From Candidatus Dormiibacterota bacterium (GTDB lineage Bacteria; Chloroflexota; Dormibacteria; Aeolococcales; Aeolococcaceae): a stretch of 64,000 nt of DNA. Positions 42,101 through 48,375 of this stretch are shown here, piece after piece. The first letter of the stretch is position 1. Each line of letters starts with the position of its first letter. The DNA lies in assembly GCA_003162415.1 (NCBI GenBank), contig PMOL01000004.1:186001-250000 (forward strand), written 5' to 3'. The position numbers were made by a program, and so were the translations under genes. Below the pieces are notes generated by a model, which was not told the origin of the DNA, did not search any database, and saw nothing but the letters and a program-made list of their open reading frames with translations.

Positions 42101-43794
42101 TTGTGCCGCTCGAGAACCCCCGCATCATCCAGCGCCACCGCCAGGTTCAACCCCGTCTGCCCACCAAGCGTCGCCAGCAACCCATCCGGCCGCTCCGCAA
42201 TCATCACCCGCTCGAGAACTTCAACGGTCAGCGGTTCCACGTACACCGCATCCGCCGACGAGTCGTCAGTCATGATCGTCGCCGGATTGCTGTTGACCAG
42301 CACGACGCGAATCCCCTCCTCCCGAAGCGCCCGACAAGCCTGCGTCCCCGCGTAGTCAAACTCCGCCGCCTGCCCGATGATCACCGGCCCCGACCCGATC
42401 ACCAGCACACACTTCGGCAGCTCCAACGCCGAGAGATCCGAAGTCGGCGAGCGTTCTGTGGACGCGGCGCCAGACCCGTTCCCCGCGCTGGTCGCACTAC
42501 CACCGGCGTCCTCGGCGAGCAGGGGGTGGGGATGCGTGGCGAGTTCGCGTAGCGGTTCGACCGAGCGCGATGCTATGTCGTTGCGCGAGGGCGAACCGCG
42601 GAGCGCTGTCTGAGCAAGCGCATCCCCACCCCCTGCTCGCCCCGCGCTGCACAACCGCAGGAATTCGTCGAACACACCAGCGCGATCCTGGGGACCGGGC
42701 GCACCCTCCGGGTGGTACTGCACCGAAAACGCCGGCAGCTCCCGATGTCGGAGTCCCTCAACCGACCCGTCGTTCAGGTTGCGCTCGCTGACATACCACC
42801 CCGAATGCTCAGGAAGCGACCCAGCATCGACCTGAAACTCGTGGTTCTGCGATGTGACGTACACCGCGCCGGTCTCGGCATCGCGCACCGGGTGGTTGCC
42901 CCCATGATGCCCGAACCCGAGGCGTGACGTGGAAGCGCCGGCCGCCTGTCCGAGGATCTGATGCCCGAGGCAGATGCCGAGCATGGGCATGCGTCGTTCG
43001 AGGAGATCCCGGCACAACTGCACCGCATGAGGCAGTCGCGAAGGATCGCCGGGTCCGTTGGAGAGGACGACCCCGTGCGGATTGTGGCGCAGGACGTCCT
43101 CGATGCTGGCGTCCTGGCGCACGAGGATCACCTCGGCGCCCCGGCTGCGGAGCGCACGCACCTGGTTGAGTTTCACGCCGTAGTCGACGACCACCACGCG
43201 CGTGCCGGTCCACGCGTTCTCGCTTCCGGCGAGCATGACGCCGCGATGCAGCGTCACATCGAGGGGCTCGGAGAACGCGCGCCAGGGCTCGTCGATCGAG
43301 ACCATGCCGACCAGGTCCTCGTCGCTCACGAACGGCGCCGATCGCGCCGCCTCAACCTGCTCGGCAGCCGTCATCGCCGACGCCGCCGCGATGACGCCGC
43401 GCAGCGTGCCGTGGTCGCGAAGATGCCGCGTCAGCGCGCGAGTATCGACACCGCGGAGTCCCGGAATCCCGTTGCGGCGCAACTCCTCCTCGAGGGTGCG
43501 CTCGCCGCGCGGATGCCCGATGTCCGCGGAAAGCTCGCGCACCACCAGCGCGCGGCACTGGACACGGTCGGATTCGGCGGTGTCGTCGCGGCAGCCGTAG
43601 TTGCCGATGAGCGGATAGGTCATCACCACCACCTGACCCGCGTAGGACGGGTCGGTGATCACCTCCTGGTACCCGGTCATGCAGGTGTTGAAGACGACCT
43701 CGCCGTTCTGGGCGTGCTCGAGGGGCGCGCCAAAAAGGACTCCCTCATACGTCGCACCCGATTCGAGGGCGAGACGCCCGCGAAGGTCAGACAT
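39157..43794 (-). CDS. carAB: Fused carbamoyl-phosphate synthase, small plus large subunits (CarA-CarB)
   Basis: A single 1545-residue frame. Residues 1-382 are a complete CarA: N-terminal small-subunit domain, then class I glutaminase with Cys275 in GICLGHQ and the His361/Glu363 pair in QYHPEG. Residues about 458-1545 are a complete CarB. It starts CVLVIGSGPVIIGQAAEFDYAG and has two ATP-grasp halves (VVRPAFTLGGTGGG; VLVRPSYVLGGRAMEI), an oligomerisation domain between them (about 865-1000), and a C-terminal MGS-like allosteric domain (about 1400-1545). The two subunits are normally separate genes in bacteria. The 75-residue Ser/Gly/Ala-rich linker contains the palindromic element at 42514-42641. 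It overlaps pyrC by 8 bp and pyrK by 4 bp. No stop or frameshift separates the halves. Confidence 0.93.
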   Translation of the reverse strand: MSDLRGRLALESGATYEGVLFGAPLEHAQNGEVVFNTCMTGYQEVITDPSYAGQVVVMTYPLIGNYGCRDDTAESDRVQCRALVVRELSADIGHPRGERTLEEELRRNGIPGLRGVDTRALTRHLRDHGTLRGVIAAASAMTAAEQVEAARSAPFVSDEDLVGMVSIDEPWRAFSEPLDVTLHRGVMLAGSENAWTGTRVVVVDYGVKLNQVRALRSRGAEVILVRQDASIEDVLRHNPHGVVLSNGPGDPSRLPHAVQLCRDLLERRMPMLGICLGHQILGQAAGASTSRLGFGHHGGNHPVRDAETGAVYVTSQNHEFQVDAGSLPEHSGWYVSERNLNDGSVEGLRHRELPAFSVQYHPEGAPGPQDRAGVFDEFLRLCSAGRAGGGDALAQTALRGSPSRNDIASRSVEPLRELATHPHPLLAEDAGGSATSAGNGSGAASTERSPTSDLSALELPKCVLVIGSGPVIIGQAAEFDYAGTQACRALREEGIRVVLVNSNPATIMTDDSSADAVYVEPLTVEVLERVMIAERPDGLLATLGGQTGLNLAVALDDAGVLERHNVRVLGTGLRAIRTAEDRERFKELLIEIGEPAPESATVASLAEARALRERMGLPLVVRPAFTLGGTGGGLCETEERYAETVLAGLAASPISQVLVERSVAGWREIEYEVIRDASGTCITVCNMENLDPMGVHTGDSMVVAPAQTLTDREHQQLRSAALRIINALDIQGGCNVQFALAPDSHEYHVIEVNPRVSRSSALASKATGYPIARVAAKIAAGRRLDQIPNAVTGKTCAAFEPALDYCVVKIPRWPFDKFPEADRRLGTQMKSTGEVMAIERSFEAAFSKALRSLEQPQPDPAVLHEPVLIDVANDRRAAALLEALRGGATPEELTRRSGISSWFLRRLGTIVACEERLRWNGLDDEALALAKRAGLTDARIGALTGIATEKVRERRQSAGVRPVFKCVDTCAAEFEAATPYYYSTYETEDEGPAASAPAPNTVVVLGSGPIRIGQGIEFDYCSVHAAMALRRQGVDAVMVNSNPETVSTDFDCSTRLYFEPLDEEAVAAIIEEEQASGVVVQFGGQTAVNLAEPLDRAGFTILGSSIASIDLAEDRRAFEALMRSLSIAQPQGAATTDLDEALAIADAIGFPVLVRPSYVLGGRAMEIVHSRSQLQRYLEAAMAALPAEGGRRRGAVLIDRYLFGTEVDVDAISDGETVVIPGLMEHVERAGVHSGDSMATYPARILGDDVRTLIVDATVRITRALDVRGLCNIQFAVHRGIPHVLEVNPRASRTVPFLSKVTGVPMVELATRVMRGATLAELGWSTGLVPARPLVAVKAPVFSTVKLIDVDTALGPEMKSTGEVMGIDTDLGAALEKAFVAALGKMPSKGGALCSVADVDKAEALPIVAQLSSLGFTIYATAGTAAALASAGISAVSVGKIGHGRPNVIDVIEDGRVSIVINTVSNFSTDELDFRADGGAAAAVGRTVKDGYRIRLAAEQRRIPCCTSLDTAAALVDAIGRHTSGKSVRVATVREYRDGVVQAVS
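42514..42641. repeat. 128-bp palindromic element in the CarA-CarB linker
   Basis: A perfect 23-bp inverted repeat: left arm 42514-42536 and right arm 42619-42641, each containing GGGGGTGGGGATGCG or its complement. A nested 8-bp pair GCGGTTCG/CGAACCGC lies at 42552-42559 and 42592-42599, so the whole can fold as a long hairpin. It is translated as residues about 385-427 of CarAB. It resembles small palindromic elements that insert in frame into genes (as in Rickettsia). No second copy is seen in this window. Confidence 0.75.
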
Positions 43795-45130
43795 TGGTGA
43801 CCTGCTCCGAGACGATCGGCACCCGCGCCGGGTCCTGATGGATGACGCGACCAGCGGCCATGGTGAGCAGGACGGTGCCGCGCAGTTTCGCGCCGAGCAG
43901 CGGCGTGTTGCGCGAGCGCGAATGCAGTGGCGTCTGGCCGACTGTCCACTCCGTGTTCGGATCGAAGAGTGTGCACGTCGCTGATTCGCCGATCCTCAGC
44001 CGCGGCTCGGGGACACCCGACGAAGGCCCGAGAATCCGATGCGGCCCAACGGTCAAACGCTCGACGAGCGTCGCCAGCCACTCACCCCCCATCCCGCCGA
44101 TGGTGATGCAGGCGGCGAGCGCGGTCTCGAGTCCGATCAAGCCCGGCGCCGCCTCATCGTAGTCGAGCGCTTTCTCTGATGCGGGGTGGGGTGCGTGGTC
44201 GGTCGCGACCGCCTCGATGAGACCTTCGCGCAGCGCCTGCACGAGCGCCACCCGGTCGCGTTCGGCGCGCAATGGCGGGTTCATCTTGCGCAGCGATTGC
44301 GGGTCCGGCTCCTCCGCGACCGGCAGCCACATCGAGAGGTGGTGCGGCGTCACCTCGGCGCTCACCGCGAGCCCCTGGTGACGCGCGCGCCGCAGTGACG
44401 CGACCGATCCCTCTGCGGACAGATGCTGCAGATGCAGATGACCGGAGCGCGCATGTGACAGTGCGCGAATCGCCAGGTTCACGGCGCGCGTCTCGGTTTC
44501 AACTGGACGGATCGGGCTGCGTGTGACCGGGCCCTGCGTGGCGTTGGCCTGGGCGATCATCTCCTCGTCCTCGGGATGCACGAAGACTGCGCGGGAGAGA
44601 TGCGCGGTTTCCGCCAGCGCGATGGCCAGCTGGCGCGGCGACACGCCGTTGCGGCCGTCGTCGCCGAGCGCGACCGCGCCCGCCTCGATGCATTTGCGAA
44701 TGTCGACCAGTTCCTCGCCCTCGAGCCCGCGGGTGAGCGCGGCGATCTGCAGGATCGAGACCGGCAGATTGCTCGCAGCGAGGCGCGCCTCGGCCACACG
44801 CTCGGGCGTGTCGATCGGTGGTGTGGTGTTGGCCATCGCGACGATGTGCGTGAACCCACCGGCCGCAGCCGCGCGAGCTCCGCTCGCCAGGGTTTCAGCC
44901 TCGCCGTCACCGGGTTGACGGAGGTGGGTGTGCAGGTCGATGAACCCGGGACAGAGCACGCACGGCTCGTCGCCCTCCGCCGGCGTCAGGTCGACCACCG
45001 GCACGCCCGCCGCCTCGATGTGGTGGTAGATGGCCAGGATCTTTCCACCATCAAGCCAGACGTCCTGTCCGGCGGCGTCCAACCGTCCGAGCGGGTCGAT
45101 GACCCGCACCCCCCGCAGGATCCCGTTCAC
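43787..45130 (-). CDS. pyrC: Dihydroorotase
   Basis: 447 residues from the GTG at 45130 that overlaps the pyrR stop. Type I (AllB/PyrC) dihydroorotase: the zinc motif DLHTHLRQPG near residue 67, the bridging-lysine/histidine region, HLQHLSAEGS, and the ATDHAPHP motif with the catalytic aspartate. It cyclises carbamoyl-aspartate to dihydroorotate. In many bacteria this type associates with PyrB. The 3' end overlaps carAB by 8 bp. Confidence 0.93.
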   Translation of the reverse strand: MNGILRGVRVIDPLGRLDAAGQDVWLDGGKILAIYHHIEAAGVPVVDLTPAEGDEPCVLCPGFIDLHTHLRQPGDGEAETLASGARAAAAGGFTHIVAMANTTPPIDTPERVAEARLAASNLPVSILQIAALTRGLEGEELVDIRKCIEAGAVALGDDGRNGVSPRQLAIALAETAHLSRAVFVHPEDEEMIAQANATQGPVTRSPIRPVETETRAVNLAIRALSHARSGHLHLQHLSAEGSVASLRRARHQGLAVSAEVTPHHLSMWLPVAEEPDPQSLRKMNPPLRAERDRVALVQALREGLIEAVATDHAPHPASEKALDYDEAAPGLIGLETALAACITIGGMGGEWLATLVERLTVGPHRILGPSSGVPEPRLRIGESATCTLFDPNTEWTVGQTPLHSRSRNTPLLGAKLRGTVLLTMAAGRVIHQDPARVPIVSEQVTNV

Positions 45131-45702
45131 GGCAGGGTGCTCCGGCGCAGCCAGGCGCCGTCGACGCCATCCACTTCGCGCAGGCGCACGAAGACACGGT
45201 CGCCGGACGCGGTGGGCACGTTCTTGCCGACGTAGGTGGCCCGCAGCGGCAGCTCGCGATGGCCGCGGTCGATCAGCGCCAGCACCTCGACGGCCGCCGG
45301 GCGCCCGCAGTCCACCAGTGCGTCGAGGGCCGCACGAAGCGTGCGCCCCGTGTAGAGCACGTCGTCCACCACGATCACCACCGCGCCATCAATGCGTGGC
45401 GGAGATCCTCCATCGACGTCGTACAGCGTTGGCTCCGGCGCCGCCGGCCTCGGTCGATCATCGCGGTGCGCGCTCGGGTCAAGGGTCGCCACCGGCAGGG
45501 CAGCGTGCCCAAGGGTGACGAGCTGATGGGCGACAGCGCGAGCCAGCGGGACACCCCGGGTCGGGATGCCCACCAGGACAACGTTCTCCAGCGCCGGGTG
45601 TCGCTCTGCAATCTCGTGAGCGAGACGCATGGTGATGCGCTGGATTGCGCCGGCGTCGAGCAGCTGTGGGCTGTCGTCGAGCGACTGGGCGAGGCCGTTC
45701 AC
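45127..45702 (-). CDS. pyrR: Pyrimidine operon regulator / uracil phosphoribosyltransferase PyrR
   Basis: 191 residues from the GTG at 45702, which follows the pyrB stop by 10 nt and has a GGTGGG ribosome-binding sequence. PRPP-binding loop VVIVVDDVLYTGRTLR; N-terminal AGAIQRITMRLAHEI; LVGIPTRGVPLA. PyrR senses UMP and binds a leader RNA to repress pyr genes; a matching RNA element precedes pyrB here. The gene being second rather than first in the operon still allows autoregulation. Confidence 0.93.
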   Translation of the reverse strand: MNGLAQSLDDSPQLLDAGAIQRITMRLAHEIAERHPALENVVLVGIPTRGVPLARAVAHQLVTLGHAALPVATLDPSAHRDDRPRPAAPEPTLYDVDGGSPPRIDGAVVIVVDDVLYTGRTLRAALDALVDCGRPAAVEVLALIDRGHRELPLRATYVGKNVPTASGDRVFVRLREVDGVDGAWLRRSTLP

Positions 45703-45712
45703 GAACCCACCG

Positions 45713-46642
45713 TCATGCGAGCAGCATCTCGAGCAGGGCCATCCTGATGGCGACGCCGTTCGCCGCCTGCCGGAAGTACGCCGCCCGTGGGTCGGCATCG
45801 ACCTCGGGCGCGATCTCGTCGACCCGGGGCAGCGGATGCATCACGATCGCGGTTGCGGGGAGCTGCCGCATGATCGCGCCGTCGATGCGGATTGCGGTGC
45901 GGGCCTGCTCGTACTCGAGCGGGTCGGTGAAGCGCTCCTTCTGGACGCGCGTCTGATACACGACATCGACATCGTCGAGCACGTCGGTGAGCTGCTCGGC
46001 GAGCCGGCATTCGACCCCGCGTGCCTCGAGCCGGGCGAGGATATCGCCACCGACCTGGATGACCGGTGGGGCCACGAAGGTCATCCGCACCCCCGGGTAG
46101 AGCGCGAGCAGGAGCGCGAGCGACCGGGCCGTCCTGCCGAAGCGAAGATCCCCGCAGAAGGCGACCCGCACCCCCTCGACGCGGCCGAGCTCGCGCTCGA
46201 TCGTGTAGAGGTCGAGGAGGGCCTGGGTCGGGTGCTCGCCGGGACCGTCCCCGGCGTTGACGACGGGCACCGATGCGACGCTCGCCGCTCGCGCGGCCGC
46301 CCCGGCCTCGTCATGGCGCAGCACGATGAGATCGGCATATGTCGACACCATGCGCACCGTGTCCTCGAGCGTCTCCCCCTTGATCGCGCTGGAGAAGGTG
46401 CGCGCCGCCTCGGTGCCGATCACGGCGCCACCGAGACGGAGCATCGCCGATTCGAAGCTCAGGCGCGTGCGCGTGCTCGGCTCGTAGAAGAGCGTCGCCA
46501 TGATGCGGTGCGCCAGGCGGTCGTCGCGAACGCCGTCGAGGGCGGTGGCGCGCCGGAAGAGGACGTCGAGCAGATCGCGATCGAACTGCTCGGCGGTGAT
46601 CACGTGGCCCAGCATCCGGTTCCGCGCAGTTGTTGCCGTCAT
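45713..46642 (-). CDS. pyrB: Aspartate carbamoyltransferase catalytic subunit
   Basis: 309 residues from the ATG at 46642, with GGAGGG 10 nt upstream. Carbamoyl-phosphate binding loop FYEPSTRTRLSFESA, the conserved AGDGPGEHPTQALLD motif and the aspartate-binding HPLPRVDEI near the C-terminus. First enzyme dedicated to pyrimidine synthesis. The longer frame starting at 46678 would begin inside the leader hairpin and is rejected. No pyrI regulatory subunit is present. Confidence 0.95.
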   Translation of the reverse strand: MTATTARNRMLGHVITAEQFDRDLLDVLFRRATALDGVRDDRLAHRIMATLFYEPSTRTRLSFESAMLRLGGAVIGTEAARTFSSAIKGETLEDTVRMVSTYADLIVLRHDEAGAAARAASVASVPVVNAGDGPGEHPTQALLDLYTIERELGRVEGVRVAFCGDLRFGRTARSLALLLALYPGVRMTFVAPPVIQVGGDILARLEARGVECRLAEQLTDVLDDVDVVYQTRVQKERFTDPLEYEQARTAIRIDGAIMRQLPATAIVMHPLPRVDEIAPEVDADPRAAYFRQAANGVAIRMALLEMLLA

Positions 46643-46651
46643 GGCGCTTCG

Positions 46652-46745
46652 CCCTCCAGCCCGGACGGGTTCGGGCAAGGGCGGCCGCGCAGCGGCGCCG
46701 CAATCCCTTGCCGGTCTCTCCGGACCTGCTTGAAGTGGATGCGTT
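46652..46745 (-). promoter_or_regulatory. PyrR-binding leader RNA of the pyr operon
   Basis: On the minus strand, centred at 46705-46730, the leader contains AGGTCCGGAGAGACCGG followed by CAAGGG. This matches the PyrR recognition hairpin (stem GGUC/GACC around the CGGAGA loop, flanked by CUU and AAGG). Immediately downstream GGCAAGGG and CCCTTGCC (46675-46713 region) can form an alternative hairpin that competes with the PyrR loop. There is no U-tract, so translational rather than transcriptional attenuation of pyrB is likely, as in mycobacteria. The element ends just before the GGAGGG ribosome-binding site. Confidence 0.8.
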
Positions 46746-46760
46746 TCGCGAACTCTACCT

Positions 46761-46766
46761 TAGAGT
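46761..46766 (+). promoter_or_regulatory. -10 element TAGAGT, leaderless spacing (DUF2905 gene)
   Basis: TAGAGT ends 6 nt before the ATG at 46773, without a Shine-Dalgarno in the spacer. Confidence 0.4.
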
Positions 46767-46772
46767 GTCGTC

Positions 46773-46997
46773 ATGGCACTCGGTGACGTGGGCAAGCTCC
46801 TCCTGATCGTGGGCGCGGTGATCCTGGTGATCGGCGGTGTCCTCATCCTGCTCACCCGCGCGGGCGTGACCCAGCTGCCGGGCAGCATCTCGGTGAGCAA
46901 CGGGAGCTTCTCGTTCTTCTTCCCGCTGGCCTTCTGCATCGTGGTCAGCGTGGTCCTGACCGTGGTGATCAACCTGATCCTCCGCCTTCGCCAGTAG
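46773..46997 (+). CDS. DUF2905 family small membrane protein
   Basis: 74 residues with two transmembrane helices separated by a short loop containing LPGSISVSNG and FSFFFPL, the DUF2905 hallmark. Function of the family is unknown. TAGAGT (46761-46766) lies 6 nt before the ATG. Divergent from the pyr operon. Confidence 0.85.
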   Translation: MALGDVGKLLLIVGAVILVIGGVLILLTRAGVTQLPGSISVSNGSFSFFFPLAFCIVVSVVLTVVINLILRLRQ

Positions 46998-47008
46998 CCG
47001 AGCGGGAC

Positions 47009-47929
47009 GTGTCCGAGGCGCAGAGGGAGCTGACGATCACGCCCGACGGGGCGTTCTCCCTGGCCGCCGCGGCCAGTTTCGGCTTCGGCCCCAACACGGG
47101 GCGTCCCAGGCCCGACGGGGATTCGATGTCGCTGGCGTTCGTCGCCGACGATCTGGCGCATCACGCGGCCGCCTACCTCACCCAGGACGCAGACGGCGTT
47201 CTCAACTGCCGAATCTACGGCGATGCCGAACCCGAACCGGTCGTGGCCCAGGTGCGCCGCGTGCTGTCACTCGACCAGTCCGGCTCGGCGTGGGCAGAGG
47301 TCGGCGCCCGAGATCCAGTGATCGGCCGGCTCCAATCGGAATTGCCAGGTCTCCGTCCCGTGCTGTTTCACTCACCGTACGAGGCCGCAGCCTGGGCGAT
47401 CCTCAGCCAGCGCAGGCATCGCACCCAGGCGACCGCGGTTCGCAAACGCCTGTCCGCGGCGCACGGCCGGGTGTTCCAGCTTCCCGGCGGCGAGCGCGAA
47501 GCCTTCCCGACTCCCTCCGAGCTGCTCCAGGTCGACAGCTTTCCGAGCCTGGAGCCGCAGCGTATCGACCGCCTCCACGCGATTGCCCGGGCAGCGCTGG
47601 ACGGGCAGCTTGACGCGGCCAGGCTGCTGGCCATGCCGTCGGACGCTGCGATGGCCGCACTGCTGCAGCTGCCCGGGATCGGTCCGACCTACGCCGGATT
47701 GATCCTGCTCCGCTCGACGGGCGCGACCGACGTCCTGACCCTCGGCGAACCACGCATCCCGTCCTACGTTCGCCATTTCTACGGGTTGAAGCAGCCCGCG
47801 ACCCCTGCCGAGCTCGCGACCCTCGCCGAGGCCTGGCGCCCCTTCCGGACGTGGACCTGCGTGCTCATCCGCGTTGCCGGTGACCGCGACGGTCTCGCCT
47901 GGGAACCTCAGTCAGGCGGCGGCAGGTAG
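47009..47929 (+). CDS. AlkA/HhH-GPD-like DNA glycosylase
   Basis: 306 residues starting with GTG, 11 nt after the DUF2905 gene. An N-terminal AlkA_N-like beta domain (about 1-100) is followed by a helical HhH-GPD domain (about 115-290) with the hairpin LLQLPGIGPTYAGLILLR. Where E. coli AlkA has its catalytic Asp238 (PDDYLI), this protein has LGEPRI, so a Glu appears in place of the catalytic Asp. It would excise alkylated bases if active; the substitution makes activity or specificity uncertain. The 3' end overlaps the convergent phosphatase gene by 22 bp. Confidence 0.8.
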   Translation: MSEAQRELTITPDGAFSLAAAASFGFGPNTGRPRPDGDSMSLAFVADDLAHHAAAYLTQDADGVLNCRIYGDAEPEPVVAQVRRVLSLDQSGSAWAEVGARDPVIGRLQSELPGLRPVLFHSPYEAAAWAILSQRRHRTQATAVRKRLSAAHGRVFQLPGGEREAFPTPSELLQVDSFPSLEPQRIDRLHAIARAALDGQLDAARLLAMPSDAAMAALLQLPGIGPTYAGLILLRSTGATDVLTLGEPRIPSYVRHFYGLKQPATPAELATLAEAWRPFRTWTCVLIRVAGDRDGLAWEPQSGGGR

Positions 47930-48375
47930 CGGCCTCCGACGATCCGGCCGCCCGCGATGGTGAACGCCCAGGTCGCTCCCTTGGCCCACTGCATCCCGCC
48001 GGTCATGGGCACGCGGGCGTCGGCGAGGCTGGTCACGATTGACGCCATGACATCGCCGTGGGTGCAGAGCACCGACCCGGGAGCGGACGCGAGCCGGCCC
48101 ATCGCCCAGGACGGGTCGGCGCCCTCCGCAAGGCGATCGTCCTCATCGACTCGTAGCCCCACGACCTCAGCCAGGGGAGCGACCGTCTCAACGCAGCGGA
48201 CGTAGGGGCTGGAAACGACGCTCCGCGTGGTGGAAGCCAGAACGCGCGCCAGCGCGGCGGCCTGGATGCGCCCCGGTTCGGTCAGTGGTCGCTCGCGATC
48301 AGGACGCGCCCAGCGCTCGCGTGACCCTGCCTTGGCATGGCGGACGAGGTAGCTGGTCGCTTCATCGCCAGGCAC
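47908..48375 (-). CDS. SixA-like histidine phosphatase
   Basis: 155 residues from the GTG at 48375, overlapping the CYTH-CHAD stop by 14 bp. Histidine phosphatase superfamily, short SixA-like form: the phospho-accepting histidine is in YLVRHAKAGSR and the second catalytic histidine in LCTHGDV. SixA dephosphorylates phosphohistidine proteins. Its position at the end of a polyphosphate-related operon suggests a link with phosphate metabolism. The longer upstream frame is Arg/Pro-rich antisense-like sequence. Confidence 0.85.
   Translation of the reverse strand: MPGDEATSYLVRHAKAGSRERWARPDRERPLTEPGRIQAAALARVLASTTRSVVSSPYVRCVETVAPLAEVVGLRVDEDDRLAEGADPSWAMGRLASAPGSVLCTHGDVMASIVTSLADARVPMTGGMQWAKGATWAFTIAGGRIVGGRYLPPPD

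Noticed and set aside
46643-46678. Upstream ATG for pyrB at 46678
   Set aside because: It would lie in the leader hairpin with no ribosome-binding site, whereas the ATG at 46642 has GGAGGG and the conserved pyrB N-terminus.
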